Shown one piece after another: positions 32,618 through 42,586 of a DNA stretch of 64,000 nucleotides. The position numbers and the translations under genes were made by a program. This stretch comes from Pontibacterium sp049603715. GTDB taxonomy: Bacteria; Pseudomonadota; Gammaproteobacteria; Pseudomonadales; Balneatricaceae. The stretch is taken from positions 158,142 to 222,141 of the forward strand of contig JBMYSW010000003.1 of the NCBI GenBank assembly GCA_049603715.1. Direction: 5' to 3'. Numbering within the stretch: the stretch's first letter is position 1; every line of letters starts with the position of its first letter. The notes under the pieces were generated by a model. It worked only from the letters and a program-made list of their open reading frames with translations, made no database searches and had not been told where the DNA came from.

Positions 32618-35140
32618 TTAACTGGGCTTTTTGTTTTCGGGCGCAGTCGGCTCTTTATTTCCGGACGCAGCCGGCTTGCTGTTTTCAGGCGTTTCAGGCT
32701 TAGGCGCTGGCTTACTGGCACTGGCTTGTGGACGTGCTTTTTGGCCTTCAGCGCTTGAAGGGGCGACAGCCGCAGCTTTTTTGGCAAGTGCAGCCGCTTT
32801 GGCTTTTTTAGCCGCAGCGGCACGGGCATTTGCCACCGCTTTGGCCGTTTGTTCAGGTGTCATTTGCGCCTCTGCACGCTTACTGGCCGCACTTTTGGCA
32901 ACGGGAACTGCACCTTTAATTTCAGCCGCTTTTTGGCGATGGTGCGCTTTAATTAACTTGGCTTGTACCGACTGGTTTAAGCTACGCTTTTTTTGCACCT
33001 TGCGGGCGAGCTGTGACTCCAACTTTTTCACCAACTCGGTGACAGGCGTGGGTTTAGAGAATAAGTAACCCTGCCCATAGCTTGCGCCCAAGCCATCAAG
33101 AATATCGCGCTGTTCTTTGTTTTCGATCCCTTCGGCGACGGTTTCGAGACCCAGCGATTGCGACATCGCCAAAATAGCCTCTACTAGCTTATGAGCAGCA
33201 TCTGACTTAATGTCGTGAACAAAGCTCTGGTCCACCTTAAGTCCGTCAATTGGCAGGGTGTGTAGGTAACTCAGCGACGAGTAACCCGTGCCAAAGTCAT
33301 CGACCCAAATATCAGCACCGGCCTCTTTCCAACGACCCAACACCGTTGAACACTGCTGAATATTCTCCATCATCGAGGTTTCGGTGATTTCGATATGCAA
33401 GCGATTACGAGGAATACCCGCACGCTCAATCATGGTGCTAATTTCGTCACAGACCTCGTGGTCGTTCATGATGCTGCCCGAGATATTCACCGACAGTTTA
33501 AAGTCGGGCTTGCAAGGCAAGAACAGACGTTTAAGGTCTTGGCAGGCACGATCGAGCACCCACAAACTCACCGGCACCACCAGCTCACTGGTCTCAACCA
33601 GCGGCATAAAGCTTCCTGGTGTGATAATGCCTTTCTTCGGGCGTTTCCAGCGCAATAGCGCCTCAGCACCCACAAGCGAGTTATCTTTTAGGTCGTAAAT
33701 CGGCTGGTAATAAAGCTCAAAGTGCTGACGGTGCAGAGCATCTCGCACGCCTTGAATCATCTCAACTTGGTCTACCAGCGAGGTGTTCATGCTGTGCTCA
33801 AAGAAGCGGAAACGGTTGCGCCCTGAGTGCTTGGCCGCATACATGGCGATATCGGCGTTTTTCAGCATTTCGGTAAAGGTGGTACCGTCATCAGGGTAAA
33901 GCGCAACACCGATACTCGCCGAGATTTTAAAACGGTGTGACTCAATCAAGTAGGTATCGTCAAGCAGGCGTTCGACACGACGCGCAACCCCGGCAATTTG
34001 CTCAATGTTGTCTAGCCCCGGCAGTAACATCACAAACTCGTCGCCACCAAAACGGGCCAATAAATGCTCCGGCGAAACGGGTAGGGGAATGTTTGGCGCC
34101 ACGTTCAAAATAATATGCTGTAAGCGACTCGCCACCCGCTGCAGCAGCTTATCGCCCAAACGGTGACCAGCCACGTCGTTAACTTCTTTAAAGTGATCTA
34201 GGTCGATAAAGAGCAGAGCGATGCTTGAGTCATTCGCCTCAGCCCAGCTCAACAGCTTTTTAACCTGCTCATCAAAAAAGCGGCGGTTGGGTAGCTCAGT
34301 CAAGGCATCGAGATAGGCGAGCTTTTCAATTTGTTTACGGCTTTCGTCAATGTCTCGCTTCATGTCGTTCAGCGCGTCACCCAGCAGCCCAAGTTCGTCA
34401 TCTCGGCCGGCGTAAAAGTCCACATCCATTTCGCCACCACCGTAGCGACGACACTTCATCGCCAACTCGCGTATCGGGGCCAACAGGCGACGTGACATGT
34501 AAAACACTATAAAAACTGCCAAGAGCATCAAAATACTAAAGGCCGCAATATGGCTTATTAGGCTTTTGTTGCGTTGATCCGTGTGAGATGCAAACAGTTC
34601 TTGCCCAACGCGATAAACATCTTGGTTAGCCTCGTCGTAACTAATGCAAAAGCGCAACGCCGCAAATGCGACACCACCCGATATGATTGGCTGAACAATA
34701 TGAATATCCGACCCCATTCGCACCAGCCCTTCGTCGAGGGTAGGCGATAGGCCGTTGGGAAGGTAATCAGCAACCGATTTATTATAAAGCGCAACGGTTT
34801 GAGAGCCGTCATGAATGATTTTGCCTTGGGTGTCGTAAATATAGATATAGCTGACACGACCATAAGCCTTTAGTGACTCTAACCTTTCTCGAATATCGCT
34901 AAAGTCTTGCGCATACACAGGCAAGTCGAGGCCTGAGGCCACGGTTTTGGCCACCAAACGCGCATCGCGCTCTAACTGTGCGTTTAACACTTGTTGCAGC
35001 TGCTCTTGGCTTTCTTCTACCGAGTAGCTTACAAAGCGGTCAAATTGATATAACCCGATGCCTAGCAGGCAAACGCCCACAATCCCTGTAATAAGCGCTA
35101 ATACCATGCCATATCGCGTCGAAAGGTTTTGCGATAGCAC
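32618..35140 (-). CDS. Membrane GGDEF-EAL protein (c-di-GMP turnover) with basic low-complexity tail
   Basis: The 840-residue protein has a first membrane helix (YGMVLALITGIVGVCLLGIGL), a periplasmic sensor, and a second helix near 200-220 (ILMLLAVFIVFYMS). A HAMP-like linker leads to a GGDEF domain with intact RFGGDEFVMLLPG and an EAL domain with GAEALLRWK and DDFGTGYSSLSYL. Both activities could be present. The last ~115 residues are Ala/Lys/Pro-rich, like histone H1, which is unusual. The GTG start overlaps the stop of the periplasmic binding gene (TAGTG), with GGAG upstream, so the two form one signalling unit. Confidence 0.93.
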   Translation of the reverse strand: MLSQNLSTRYGMVLALITGIVGVCLLGIGLYQFDRFVSYSVEESQEQLQQVLNAQLERDARLVAKTVASGLDLPVYAQDFSDIRERLESLKAYGRVSYIYIYDTQGKIIHDGSQTVALYNKSVADYLPNGLSPTLDEGLVRMGSDIHIVQPIISGGVAFAALRFCISYDEANQDVYRVGQELFASHTDQRNKSLISHIAAFSILMLLAVFIVFYMSRRLLAPIRELAMKCRRYGGGEMDVDFYAGRDDELGLLGDALNDMKRDIDESRKQIEKLAYLDALTELPNRRFFDEQVKKLLSWAEANDSSIALLFIDLDHFKEVNDVAGHRLGDKLLQRVASRLQHIILNVAPNIPLPVSPEHLLARFGGDEFVMLLPGLDNIEQIAGVARRVERLLDDTYLIESHRFKISASIGVALYPDDGTTFTEMLKNADIAMYAAKHSGRNRFRFFEHSMNTSLVDQVEMIQGVRDALHRQHFELYYQPIYDLKDNSLVGAEALLRWKRPKKGIITPGSFMPLVETSELVVPVSLWVLDRACQDLKRLFLPCKPDFKLSVNISGSIMNDHEVCDEISTMIERAGIPRNRLHIEITETSMMENIQQCSTVLGRWKEAGADIWVDDFGTGYSSLSYLHTLPIDGLKVDQSFVHDIKSDAAHKLVEAILAMSQSLGLETVAEGIENKEQRDILDGLGASYGQGYLFSKPTPVTELVKKLESQLARKVQKKRSLNQSVQAKLIKAHHRQKAAEIKGAVPVAKSAASKRAEAQMTPEQTAKAVANARAAAAKKAKAAALAKKAAAVAPSSAEGQKARPQASASKPAPKPETPENSKPAASGNKEPTAPENKKPS

Positions 35141-36030
35141 TACCAGCTCCTACTTGATGTATAGATATCCGACAAAAGTGAAGGGACGTCTTCACCAATT
35201 GCCTGAAATTTTGTTGTTTTTTCGTAGGCTTTAAGCAATTTTTTTGCATTCTCTTCATTTAGCGACAGCAAAGCTTGCGAAAGCGCCGTTGCAAGAGGAG
35301 CGGGTAAGGTTGGGGACCCCAGCTCCAGCGCCCTAGGGTATAACGGGCTGCGATAAATGACATTTAAATTCTTTTTAATCTCAGGCGGTACACGTTTGGG
35401 GTTTTCCCAGTCGCCGTCGTTTAAAACGCCTGCCGCCACCAGCTGCTTATCGGTCCACAAGGCGTTGTTCTTTTCGTTGCGGCTGAACACAAAGCCCACT
35501 TGCCCCTCAGGCACGGGCGCTTGATGGTTAACCAAGGGTGCAAAGCGTAAACCTTCTTTTTCGAGTGCATTACGTGGCAAATAGTAGCTACTAAACGAGG
35601 TGTTGTGCTCAAACGCCATCACCTTGCCCACAAGGTCGTTAATGGTTTTTACACCCGAGTCTTTGTGGGTGTAAATCACCGATTGGTAGCTCTGCTTGCC
35701 ACCTTTCCATTTATGGGCCAATAGGCTTGCATTGGCTTCGTGCACCAAAACCGCGGCACTGTAACCTGTTTCTGTCACCCAGTGCACCTCGCCAGAGCGC
35801 ACCGCCACCACGAGTTTATCTAGGCTGTCGTATAAACGGACCGAGCCGGATGTCACACCGTAGGGAGCTAATTGCTGAGCCATGTATTCCACCATGGGCC
35901 GCAGCTGCTTAAAGTCTTTTTTAGGCCGGTCGCTCACTTGAGCGATCACGAGAGGGAAGGCAAAGGCGACGTTAGCACATAGGGCTAACAGGGTGCCGAA
36001 TACTCCTCGGCACAATAAACCACGTAACAT
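35140..36030 (-). CDS. PhnD-like periplasmic binding protein, paired with GGDEF-EAL protein
   Basis: From ATG 36030 the 296-residue product has a signal peptide (LLCRGVFGTLLALCANVAFAF). A phosphonate/phosphite-type binding fold follows (QVSDRPKKDFKQLRPMVEYM, WVTETGYSAAVLVHEA, YSFRSP-like repeats). An in-frame codon at 36081 would precede the signal and is not preferred. No ABC transporter is adjacent. Its one-base overlap with the GGDEF-EAL gene suggests that it presents a ligand to the sensor domain rather than importing it. The ligand is unknown. Confidence 0.8.
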   Translation of the reverse strand: MLRGLLCRGVFGTLLALCANVAFAFPLVIAQVSDRPKKDFKQLRPMVEYMAQQLAPYGVTSGSVRLYDSLDKLVVAVRSGEVHWVTETGYSAAVLVHEANASLLAHKWKGGKQSYQSVIYTHKDSGVKTINDLVGKVMAFEHNTSFSSYYLPRNALEKEGLRFAPLVNHQAPVPEGQVGFVFSRNEKNNALWTDKQLVAAGVLNDGDWENPKRVPPEIKKNLNVIYRSPLYPRALELGSPTLPAPLATALSQALLSLNEENAKKLLKAYEKTTKFQAIGEDVPSLLSDIYTSSRSW

Positions 36031-36311
36031 AACAACATCCTGTAAGGTATGACGGCGTTGCCCGAAAGCAATACCCAACACGTTAGCTTGATTGTGCCCA
36101 GCCTACCAGTAAATCACGCAAATGCAGACACCTGAGTGCTACAGAGATCAAGCGGGCACGATTTTTGAAACTTACCCGCGCGCAATCCCATGATTTTTGG
36201 GTCATTTAGGCATATGCTAACCATATTACTCTATTTAAGAGCGAGCTTAGGCAGTTAATCTCAACTTACTGCATTGTCTACGCCAAATCGATTAACACAA
36301 CGAGGTTTTTT

Positions 36312-37322
36312 GTGAGTTTTACTAACAGCCAGCGCTTTTTTCCAGAAACCCGCATGCGCCGTATGCGCGCCAATGACTTTTCCCGTCGCCTGATGCGCGA
36401 AAACACCTTAACGCCAGACGACCTGATTTATCCTATGTTTGTCATTGAAGGGCAGGGCGAGACTGAGGTGGTTCCCTCTATGCCCGGCGTTGAGCGTATG
36501 TCCATCGACCTCATGGTTAAAGAAGCCAAAACACTCGTTGCTTTGGGCATTCCTGCCATTGCACTGTTTCCAGTCACACCGGCCTCCGCTAAGTCTGAGT
36601 TTGCCGAAGAAGCCTACAACCCAGACGGCCTTGCTCAGCGGGCCGTTAAGGCCATTAAAGATGCTTGCCCAGAGCTCGGCATCATTACCGACGTCGCCTT
36701 AGACCCGTTTACCACCCACGGCCAAGACGGCATCATTGATGAAAACGGCTATGTGCTAAACGATCGCACTGTTGATACCTTGGTGCGCCAAGCGCTGTCC
36801 CACGCCGAAGCCGGCGCCGACATTGTGGCACCCAGCGATATGATGGACGGCCGCATTGGTAGTATTCGCGAAGAGCTGGAATCGCAAGCCTTTGTGAACA
36901 CCCGCATCATGGCTTACTCTGCAAAGTATGCGAGCGCCTATTACGGGCCTTTCCGCGACGCCGTAGGCTCGTCGGGCAACCTAGGCAAAAGCAATAAGTT
37001 TAATTACCAAATGGACCCAGCCAACAGCGACGAAGCACTACACGAAGTCGCGCTCGACTTGGCAGAAGGTGCCGATATGGTGATGGTTAAGCCGGGCATG
37101 CCTTACCTCGATATTGTTCGTCGTGTAAAAGACGAGCTGAAAGTGCCGACCTTTGCTTACCAAGTGAGTGGCGAATACGCCATGCACATGGCCGCTTTCC
37201 AAAATGGCTGGCTCGACGAAAAGTCGGTGACCCTTGAGTCACTTATCGCATTCAAGCGCGCCGGTACCGACGGCATCTTAACTTACTTTGCCAAGCGCGC
37301 TGCGCAGTGGCTTAACGGCTAA
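36312..37322 (+). CDS. hemB: Delta-aminolevulinic acid dehydratase (porphobilinogen synthase) HemB
   Basis: The 336-residue enzyme joins two aminolevulinate molecules in haem synthesis. The Schiff-base lysines are in MAYSAKYASAYYGPF and MVMVKPGMPYLDI. The region DVALDPFTTHGQDG lacks the cysteines of the zinc-dependent enzymes, so it should be the magnesium-dependent type seen in Pseudomonas. The GTG start at 36312 has GAGG seven bases upstream. A terminator follows the gene. Confidence 0.97.
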   Translation: MSFTNSQRFFPETRMRRMRANDFSRRLMRENTLTPDDLIYPMFVIEGQGETEVVPSMPGVERMSIDLMVKEAKTLVALGIPAIALFPVTPASAKSEFAEEAYNPDGLAQRAVKAIKDACPELGIITDVALDPFTTHGQDGIIDENGYVLNDRTVDTLVRQALSHAEAGADIVAPSDMMDGRIGSIREELESQAFVNTRIMAYSAKYASAYYGPFRDAVGSSGNLGKSNKFNYQMDPANSDEALHEVALDLAEGADMVMVKPGMPYLDIVRRVKDELKVPTFAYQVSGEYAMHMAAFQNGWLDEKSVTLESLIAFKRAGTDGILTYFAKRAAQWLNG

Positions 37323-37340
37323 GATTAACCAAAACAACAA

Positions 37341-37373
37341 CCTACAAGGGGTTTGTACCCAGCTCCTTGTAGG
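37341..37373 (+). terminator. Hairpin terminator after hemB
   Basis: CCTACAAGG and CCTTGTAGG form a 9-bp stem, with an inner GGT/ACC pairing in the loop, followed by CGTTTCTTC. It lies 19 bp after hemB. Confidence 0.7.
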
Positions 37374-37476
37374 CGTTTCTTCATATTGATGGGGTACACT
37401 GGCTTTTTAAGCCCACCATCCAACATCGTTATACCTGTGTGGGCGTTTTAACCTCTGATTTTGCAGGACGCTGTAC

Positions 37477-39669
37477 ATGGAAACCTCTTCAACTCCCTCT
37501 CCAGAAGCGCTCGCCACCGATGCTGAGCTAGAAGCCACCGAGGCCGCCAATGCTGCGCTACTCGAAAAGCGCGAAAACGTCGCGATTTCGGACCCGGTTG
37601 AAGAAGTACCCGATGATGTAAAAGACCCATCGCTGTATATCAATCGCGAGCTAAGCCACCTTCAATTTAATATCCGTGTACTTGAGCAAGGCTTGGACGA
37701 GTCCTACCCCTTACTTGAGCGCTTGATGTTTTTGCTGATTTTTTCGAGCAACCTCGACGAGTTTTTTGAAATTCGCGTTGCCGAACTGCTGCACCAACTT
37801 AAATACAAACGCGAAGCCGTTGGCCCTGACGCCATGTACCCCGAAAAGGTACTCTCGCGCATCAGCGAAATTTGCCACGCTCAAGTAGAACGTCAGTACG
37901 AGATTCTTAACGAAATTATCTTTCCTAAAATGGAGGCCGAAGGCCTTCATTTTTTGCGTCGTCGCGAGTGGACCAAAGCCCAAAAAGCTTGGATCAAATC
38001 CTTCTTTGAAGAGAAAGTCGTTCCGGTTGCCAGCCCCATCGGGTTGGACCCATCTCACCCATTCCCGCGCCTTATCAACAAAAGCCTTAACTTTATTGTT
38101 GAGCTAGACGGTAAAGACGCCTTTGGCCGAGAAACCGGCATGGCGATTATTCCCGCGCCAAAGTCGCTGCCACGCTTAATTACCTTGCCTGAGGATATTA
38201 GCGGCGAAGGTACCCACATGATCTTCTTGTCGTCGGTGATTCACGAATACGCCGAAGAACTGTTTCCGGGCATGAAGGTAAAAGGCTGCTTCCAGTTCCG
38301 TATTACCCGAAACGCCGACTTAACCTTCGACTTTGAAGAAATAGAAGACCTGGCCAACACCCTACGCGGCGAGCTGCATTCGCGTAAATACGGTGATGCG
38401 GTGCGGCTCGAAATTGACCAGCGCACCCCCGAAGAGCTCATAAAGTTTATTCAAGAAGAGCACTCTCTCAACGAATCGCAAACTTACCGCGTAGATGGCC
38501 CTGTTAACCTGACGCGTATGATGGCGGTTCGCGACTTAGTTGAGCGCCCCGAGCTGCGCTGGGCACCGTTTTCGCCGGGTATTCCTAATAAGCTCAAAGC
38601 CGAAAAGAACATCTTTAAGGCACTCAAAAATTCTGACCAACTGCTGTTACACCCGTTTCAGTCGTTTACACCCGTGGTGGACCTGCTACGACAAGCCGCC
38701 ACCGACCCTGACGTGGTTGCCATTAAGCAGACCCTTTATCGCACGGGTGTTAAGTCCGATATCGTCGCCGCCTTGGTAGAAGCCGCACGTAACGGCAAAG
38801 AAGTGACCGTGGTCATTGAGCTACGCGCGCGCTTTGATGAAGAGAGTAACCTCGCACTGGCCAGTCGCTTACAAGAAGCCGGCTGCTTGGTGGTTTACGG
38901 CGTGGTGGGTTACAAATGCCACGCCAAAGCTGTGTTAGTAGTGCGTGAAGAAGGCAACGCCCTCGTGCGCTACGCTCATTTAGGCACAGGTAACTACCAC
39001 TCGGGCACAGCACGTCTTTACACCGACTACAGCCTGCTCACCGCCGATCAAGACATTGGTGAAGACGTACACAAAGTCTTTCAGCAGCTCACCGGTATGG
39101 GCAAAATCCAAAAGCTGAAAAAGCTCTACAACGCTCCCTTTACGCTACATGCCAAAATGGTGGAGTCGATTCAGCGCGAAGCCCGCTTAGCACGTGCAGG
39201 TAAGCCTGGGCATATTATGGTTAAGGTTAACGGCTTAACCGAGCCAAAGCTGATTCGCGAGCTTTATGCGGCCTCTCGTGCAGGTGTCAAAGTCGACTTG
39301 GTTATTCGCGGTATGTGTCGCTTAAGGCCGGGTATCGTCGGACTGTCTGAAAACATCCGTGTGGTATCCATCATCGGGCGTTTTTTAGAGCACACTCGGG
39401 TGTATTACTTTGGCAACGATGGCTCGCCTGAGGTCTTTGCCGCCAGTGCTGACTGGATGGAGCGAAACATGCTGAATCGTGTAGAAACCGGCTTTCAGTT
39501 GTCTGGTAAAAACGCTCAGCGCATCAAGCGAGAGCTCGACTACTATATGCAAGACAACACCCAAAGCTGGGAAATGCAGTCAGACGGTAGCTATATTCAA
39601 AAAGCCCCTGTTGAAGGCGAAACCCCGTTTAGCGCCCAAGCCGCTTTGTTAGCCGAGTTCGCCAAATAA
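37477..39669 (+). CDS. ppk1: Polyphosphate kinase 1
   Basis: The 730-residue enzyme makes polyphosphate from ATP. The N-domain signature YINRELSHLQFNIRVLEQ and SSNLDEFFEIRVAEL are clear. The two phospholipase-D-like active-site regions include GYKCHAKAVLVV, with the autophosphorylated His, followed by RYAHLGTGNYHSGTARLYTD. The second site has APFTLHAKMVESI. The first 50 residues are an acidic Ala/Glu-rich extension beyond the family core. The gene ends near the presumed replication origin. Confidence 0.96.
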   Translation: METSSTPSPEALATDAELEATEAANAALLEKRENVAISDPVEEVPDDVKDPSLYINRELSHLQFNIRVLEQGLDESYPLLERLMFLLIFSSNLDEFFEIRVAELLHQLKYKREAVGPDAMYPEKVLSRISEICHAQVERQYEILNEIIFPKMEAEGLHFLRRREWTKAQKAWIKSFFEEKVVPVASPIGLDPSHPFPRLINKSLNFIVELDGKDAFGRETGMAIIPAPKSLPRLITLPEDISGEGTHMIFLSSVIHEYAEELFPGMKVKGCFQFRITRNADLTFDFEEIEDLANTLRGELHSRKYGDAVRLEIDQRTPEELIKFIQEEHSLNESQTYRVDGPVNLTRMMAVRDLVERPELRWAPFSPGIPNKLKAEKNIFKALKNSDQLLLHPFQSFTPVVDLLRQAATDPDVVAIKQTLYRTGVKSDIVAALVEAARNGKEVTVVIELRARFDEESNLALASRLQEAGCLVVYGVVGYKCHAKAVLVVREEGNALVRYAHLGTGNYHSGTARLYTDYSLLTADQDIGEDVHKVFQQLTGMGKIQKLKKLYNAPFTLHAKMVESIQREARLARAGKPGHIMVKVNGLTEPKLIRELYAASRAGVKVDLVIRGMCRLRPGIVGLSENIRVVSIIGRFLEHTRVYYFGNDGSPEVFAASADWMERNMLNRVETGFQLSGKNAQRIKRELDYYMQDNTQSWEMQSDGSYIQKAPVEGETPFSAQAALLAEFAK

Positions 39670-39700
39670 CACCGCAAAGTTTCGTCAGCGACTTTCCTTT

Positions 39701-39735
39701 AAAAGCCGTAGCCTAATTTAGGTTACGGCTTTTTT
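39701..39735 (+). terminator. Terminator of ppk1
   Basis: AAAAGCCGTAGCCTA and its near-perfect complement TAGGTTACGGCTTTT form a stem of about 14 bp ending in TTTTTTAT, 32 bp after ppk1. Confidence 0.9.
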
Positions 39736-40460
39736 ATATCCAAAACCTACCCTCAACCACCACTCGCCCCGCTTTATTTGTACAAGCAGCACTTATCCAC
39801 ATGAAAAAATATTGGCCGTTTTGAGGGCTATGTTTGGCGAAACCTTAAAAAATTTTCGTGGCTTGCTTGCTAGCTTCCCAACCAATCTGTGAATAGAATC
39901 GGTATAAAATACTTAAAACCTTGTTATTGTTTATATAACCATTTGATTAATAAATACTTTTATAAAAACACCAAACACTGGATAACTTTATTCACAAAAG
40001 CAAAGATATTCACATTTAATTCTATCCAACAGCTATACTTGAGTAAGCACGACTAAATCCCATTCTTTACCCATACTACCCACAGTATCGAGTGTATAAC
40101 TGCATAATCGAAAAAATTCACAAGAAGGTGTGATCAAAATGTGCGGCTTACTTGTGTAGTTAGGGAAGAAGCTGATAACAACTTGAGGGACGGTATAACT
40201 AGGCCATATACACACAAGCCATACCGCGCTTATAACCGAGATGTTATGAGGTTAGCAACACACCAAAATACTCATAAGCTATTGTTTTATATAAATAATT
40301 AACATCTAATCACAAAAAGCGCGGCGCTCTAACAATACAAATACTACCTATTTAAAGAATTACTATTACTTCTTTACTGGGCTAACGCCCTTAAAGTGAA
40401 TGAATATTTGTTTGTATAAATTTTGTACATTTATTTCAGCTAACGAACTAGGTATAATCG
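39736..40460. other. oriC: Chromosomal replication origin (oriC) candidate between ppk1 and mnmG
   Basis: This AT-rich, gene-free stretch precedes mnmG-rsmG-parA-parB-atp, the usual oriC neighbourhood in many gammaproteobacteria. DnaA-box matches are TTATCCACA (39793-39801, perfect), TTATTCACA (39988-39996) and ATATTCACA (40006-40014, one mismatch), all on the plus strand. TGTGAATAG (39888-39896, one mismatch) is on the minus strand. The A+T-rich run at about 39902-39970 is a plausible unwinding element. GATC sites are few. A 60-codon frame at 40033-40215 appears to be chance. Exact borders are not determined. Confidence 0.8.
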
Positions 40461-40505
40461 CCCCACTTTTTGGTTAAACAGGTAAGGTCTCTTGCCTAAC
40501 CAAAA
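40453..40505 (+). promoter_or_regulatory. mnmG promoter -10 box and leader hairpin
   Basis: TATAAT (40453-40458) lies about 218 bp before the mnmG start. Right behind it, TTTTGGTTA (40468-40476) and TAACCAAAA (40497-40505) form a 9-bp stem. Its inner arms AGGTAAG and CTTGCCT add more pairing. A transcript starting here would carry a strong 5' hairpin in a long leader, followed by 170 bases before the start codon. Confidence 0.45.
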
Positions 40506-40675
40506 CTCAAATAAAGGGTTCAAGCTTTGCAGCCATTGCAAAACCAAGTTTGAACAGATCAAACCTCTTCAAGATCGCCACGCTGTTTAACCAGATATCT
40601 CCATTTGGTTATCACGCCATCGTTGACGACAAAGAGCTTTGCAAACCACCAAATTGTTATTTATTGGGGGCGATT

Positions 40676-42586
40676 GTGGACTATCCCGATCATTTTGATG
40701 TCATCGTAATTGGCGGCGGTCATGCCGGAACAGAAGCCGCTTTGGCTTCTGCTCGTGTAGGCGCCAAAACCTTACTGCTTACCCATAACATAGAAACCTT
40801 GGGTCAAATGTCGTGTAACCCTGCGATTGGCGGTATTGGTAAAAGCCACCTCGTAAAAGAGGTCGACGCCCTTGATGGTGCAATGGCTAAAGCTACCGAC
40901 CTTGGCGGCATTCAGTTTCGTGTACTCAATTCACGTAAGGGCCCTGCGGTTCGAGCTACCCGTGCCCAAGCTGACCGCGCACTTTACAAAGCTGCCATTC
41001 GTCAGATGTTAGAAAACCAAGACGGCTTGTCTATTTTTCAACAGTCTGCAGACGACCTTATTGTTGAAGGCGATACTGTTAAAGGGGTAGTTACCCAAAC
41101 CGGCATTAAGTTCCGTGCTAAATCTGTGGTTTTAACTGCAGGTACCTTTTTAGGTGGAGTTATCCACGTTGGCCTAGAAAACCACTCAGGTGGTCGTGCC
41201 GGTGATCCACCGTCTATCGCCTTAGCTCGCCGTATGCGAGAACTACCTTTACGTGTTGACCGCTTAAAAACCGGTACTCCCCCACGTATTGATGCGCGCA
41301 GTGTCGACTTTTCTGCTATGCAGGTTCAGCCAGGTGATACCCCGTTACCGGTTATGTCTTACATGGGCAACGTATCCCAGCACCCAGAGCAAGTGAACTG
41401 CTACATTACTTATACCAATGAGCAGACCCACGACATTTTGCGCTCAGGTCTTGATCGCTCGCCTATGTACACAGGTGTAATTGAAGGTGTGGGGCCGCGT
41501 TACTGCCCATCGATTGAAGATAAGATCATGCGCTTTGCCGACAAAAATCAGCATCAGATTTTTGTTGAGCCTGAAGGGTTAACTACCCATGAATTATACC
41601 CAAATGGCATCTCAACCAGTTTGCCGTTTGATGTTCAGCTGGCAGCGGTGCGTTCGATCAAAGGTTTTGAACAGGCCTACATTACTCGCCCGGGTTATGC
41701 CATTGAGTACGATTACTTTAATCCACAGGACTTAAAGCACACCCTTGAAACCAAGTGCATGAACGGCTTGTATTTTGCTGGCCAAATTAACGGCACTACC
41801 GGTTACGAAGAAGCCGCTGCACAAGGTTTGTTGGCAGGTTTAAACGCGGCACGACGCGCCTTGGATAAAGAGCAATGGTACCCACGTCGCGATGAGGCCT
41901 ACATTGGTGTATTGGTTGACGACCTGATTACACTCGGCACCTCTGAGCCTTACCGCATGTTTACTAGCCGTGCCGAATATCGTCTTATTTTGCGCGAAGA
42001 TAACGCCGATTTACGCCTCACCGAAAAAGGCCGAGAGCTTGGCTTGGTTGGCGATGAGCGTTGGGCTGCATTCTGTGAAAAGCGCGAAGCCATTGAGCAA
42101 GAAGCGCAGCGCTTTAAAAGCACTTGGATTCAGCCAAAAACCGCAGAATCTGAAGCACTTGTGGATAAGCTAACGAGCCCAATGAGCCGTGAATACAGCT
42201 TGGCTGACTTGGTTAAGCGCCCAGAGCTAAGCTACCAAGATGTAGCAAGCCTTAAAGGCGAAGCCGTATCTGACGATGCGGTGGCCATGCAGGTAGAAAT
42301 CCAGTTTAAGTATTCGGGTTACATTGAGCGCCAAAAAGAAGAGATTGAAACTCTGCGTCGACAAGAAAAAACACCACTACCGGCCGACTTTGACTATGGC
42401 CAAGTGGGTGGACTGTCGAACGAGCTAAAGAGCAAACTCGAAAACGTGCGCCCAGAAACCATCGCACAAGCGTCGCGTATTCAGGGGATGACCCCTGCGG
42501 CCTTATCGCTATTGTTGGTTTACCTAAAGAAAAAGCAGCTATCGCAATCGTCGGTTGCTAACCCCGAACCCGCGGATGCCTCTTAA
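40676..42586 (+). CDS. mnmG: tRNA uridine-5-carboxymethylaminomethyl modification enzyme MnmG (GidA)
   Basis: From GTG 40676 the 636-residue flavoprotein begins DYPDHFDVIVIGGGHAGTEAA, the FAD-binding start of the family. The open frame extends 42 codons upstream, but that part is not family-like. Other marks are GQMSCNPAIGGIGKSHLVKE and PGYAIEYDYF. With MnmE it modifies the wobble uridine of several tRNAs. It overlaps rsmG by one base (TAATG). It is the first gene after the origin. Confidence 0.95.
   Translation: MDYPDHFDVIVIGGGHAGTEAALASARVGAKTLLLTHNIETLGQMSCNPAIGGIGKSHLVKEVDALDGAMAKATDLGGIQFRVLNSRKGPAVRATRAQADRALYKAAIRQMLENQDGLSIFQQSADDLIVEGDTVKGVVTQTGIKFRAKSVVLTAGTFLGGVIHVGLENHSGGRAGDPPSIALARRMRELPLRVDRLKTGTPPRIDARSVDFSAMQVQPGDTPLPVMSYMGNVSQHPEQVNCYITYTNEQTHDILRSGLDRSPMYTGVIEGVGPRYCPSIEDKIMRFADKNQHQIFVEPEGLTTHELYPNGISTSLPFDVQLAAVRSIKGFEQAYITRPGYAIEYDYFNPQDLKHTLETKCMNGLYFAGQINGTTGYEEAAAQGLLAGLNAARRALDKEQWYPRRDEAYIGVLVDDLITLGTSEPYRMFTSRAEYRLILREDNADLRLTEKGRELGLVGDERWAAFCEKREAIEQEAQRFKSTWIQPKTAESEALVDKLTSPMSREYSLADLVKRPELSYQDVASLKGEAVSDDAVAMQVEIQFKYSGYIERQKEEIETLRRQEKTPLPADFDYGQVGGLSNELKSKLENVRPETIAQASRIQGMTPAALSLLLVYLKKKQLSQSSVANPEPADAS

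Noticed and set aside
40033..40215. 60-codon frame within the origin region
   Set aside because: No ribosome site, unusual composition, and it lies in the replication origin.
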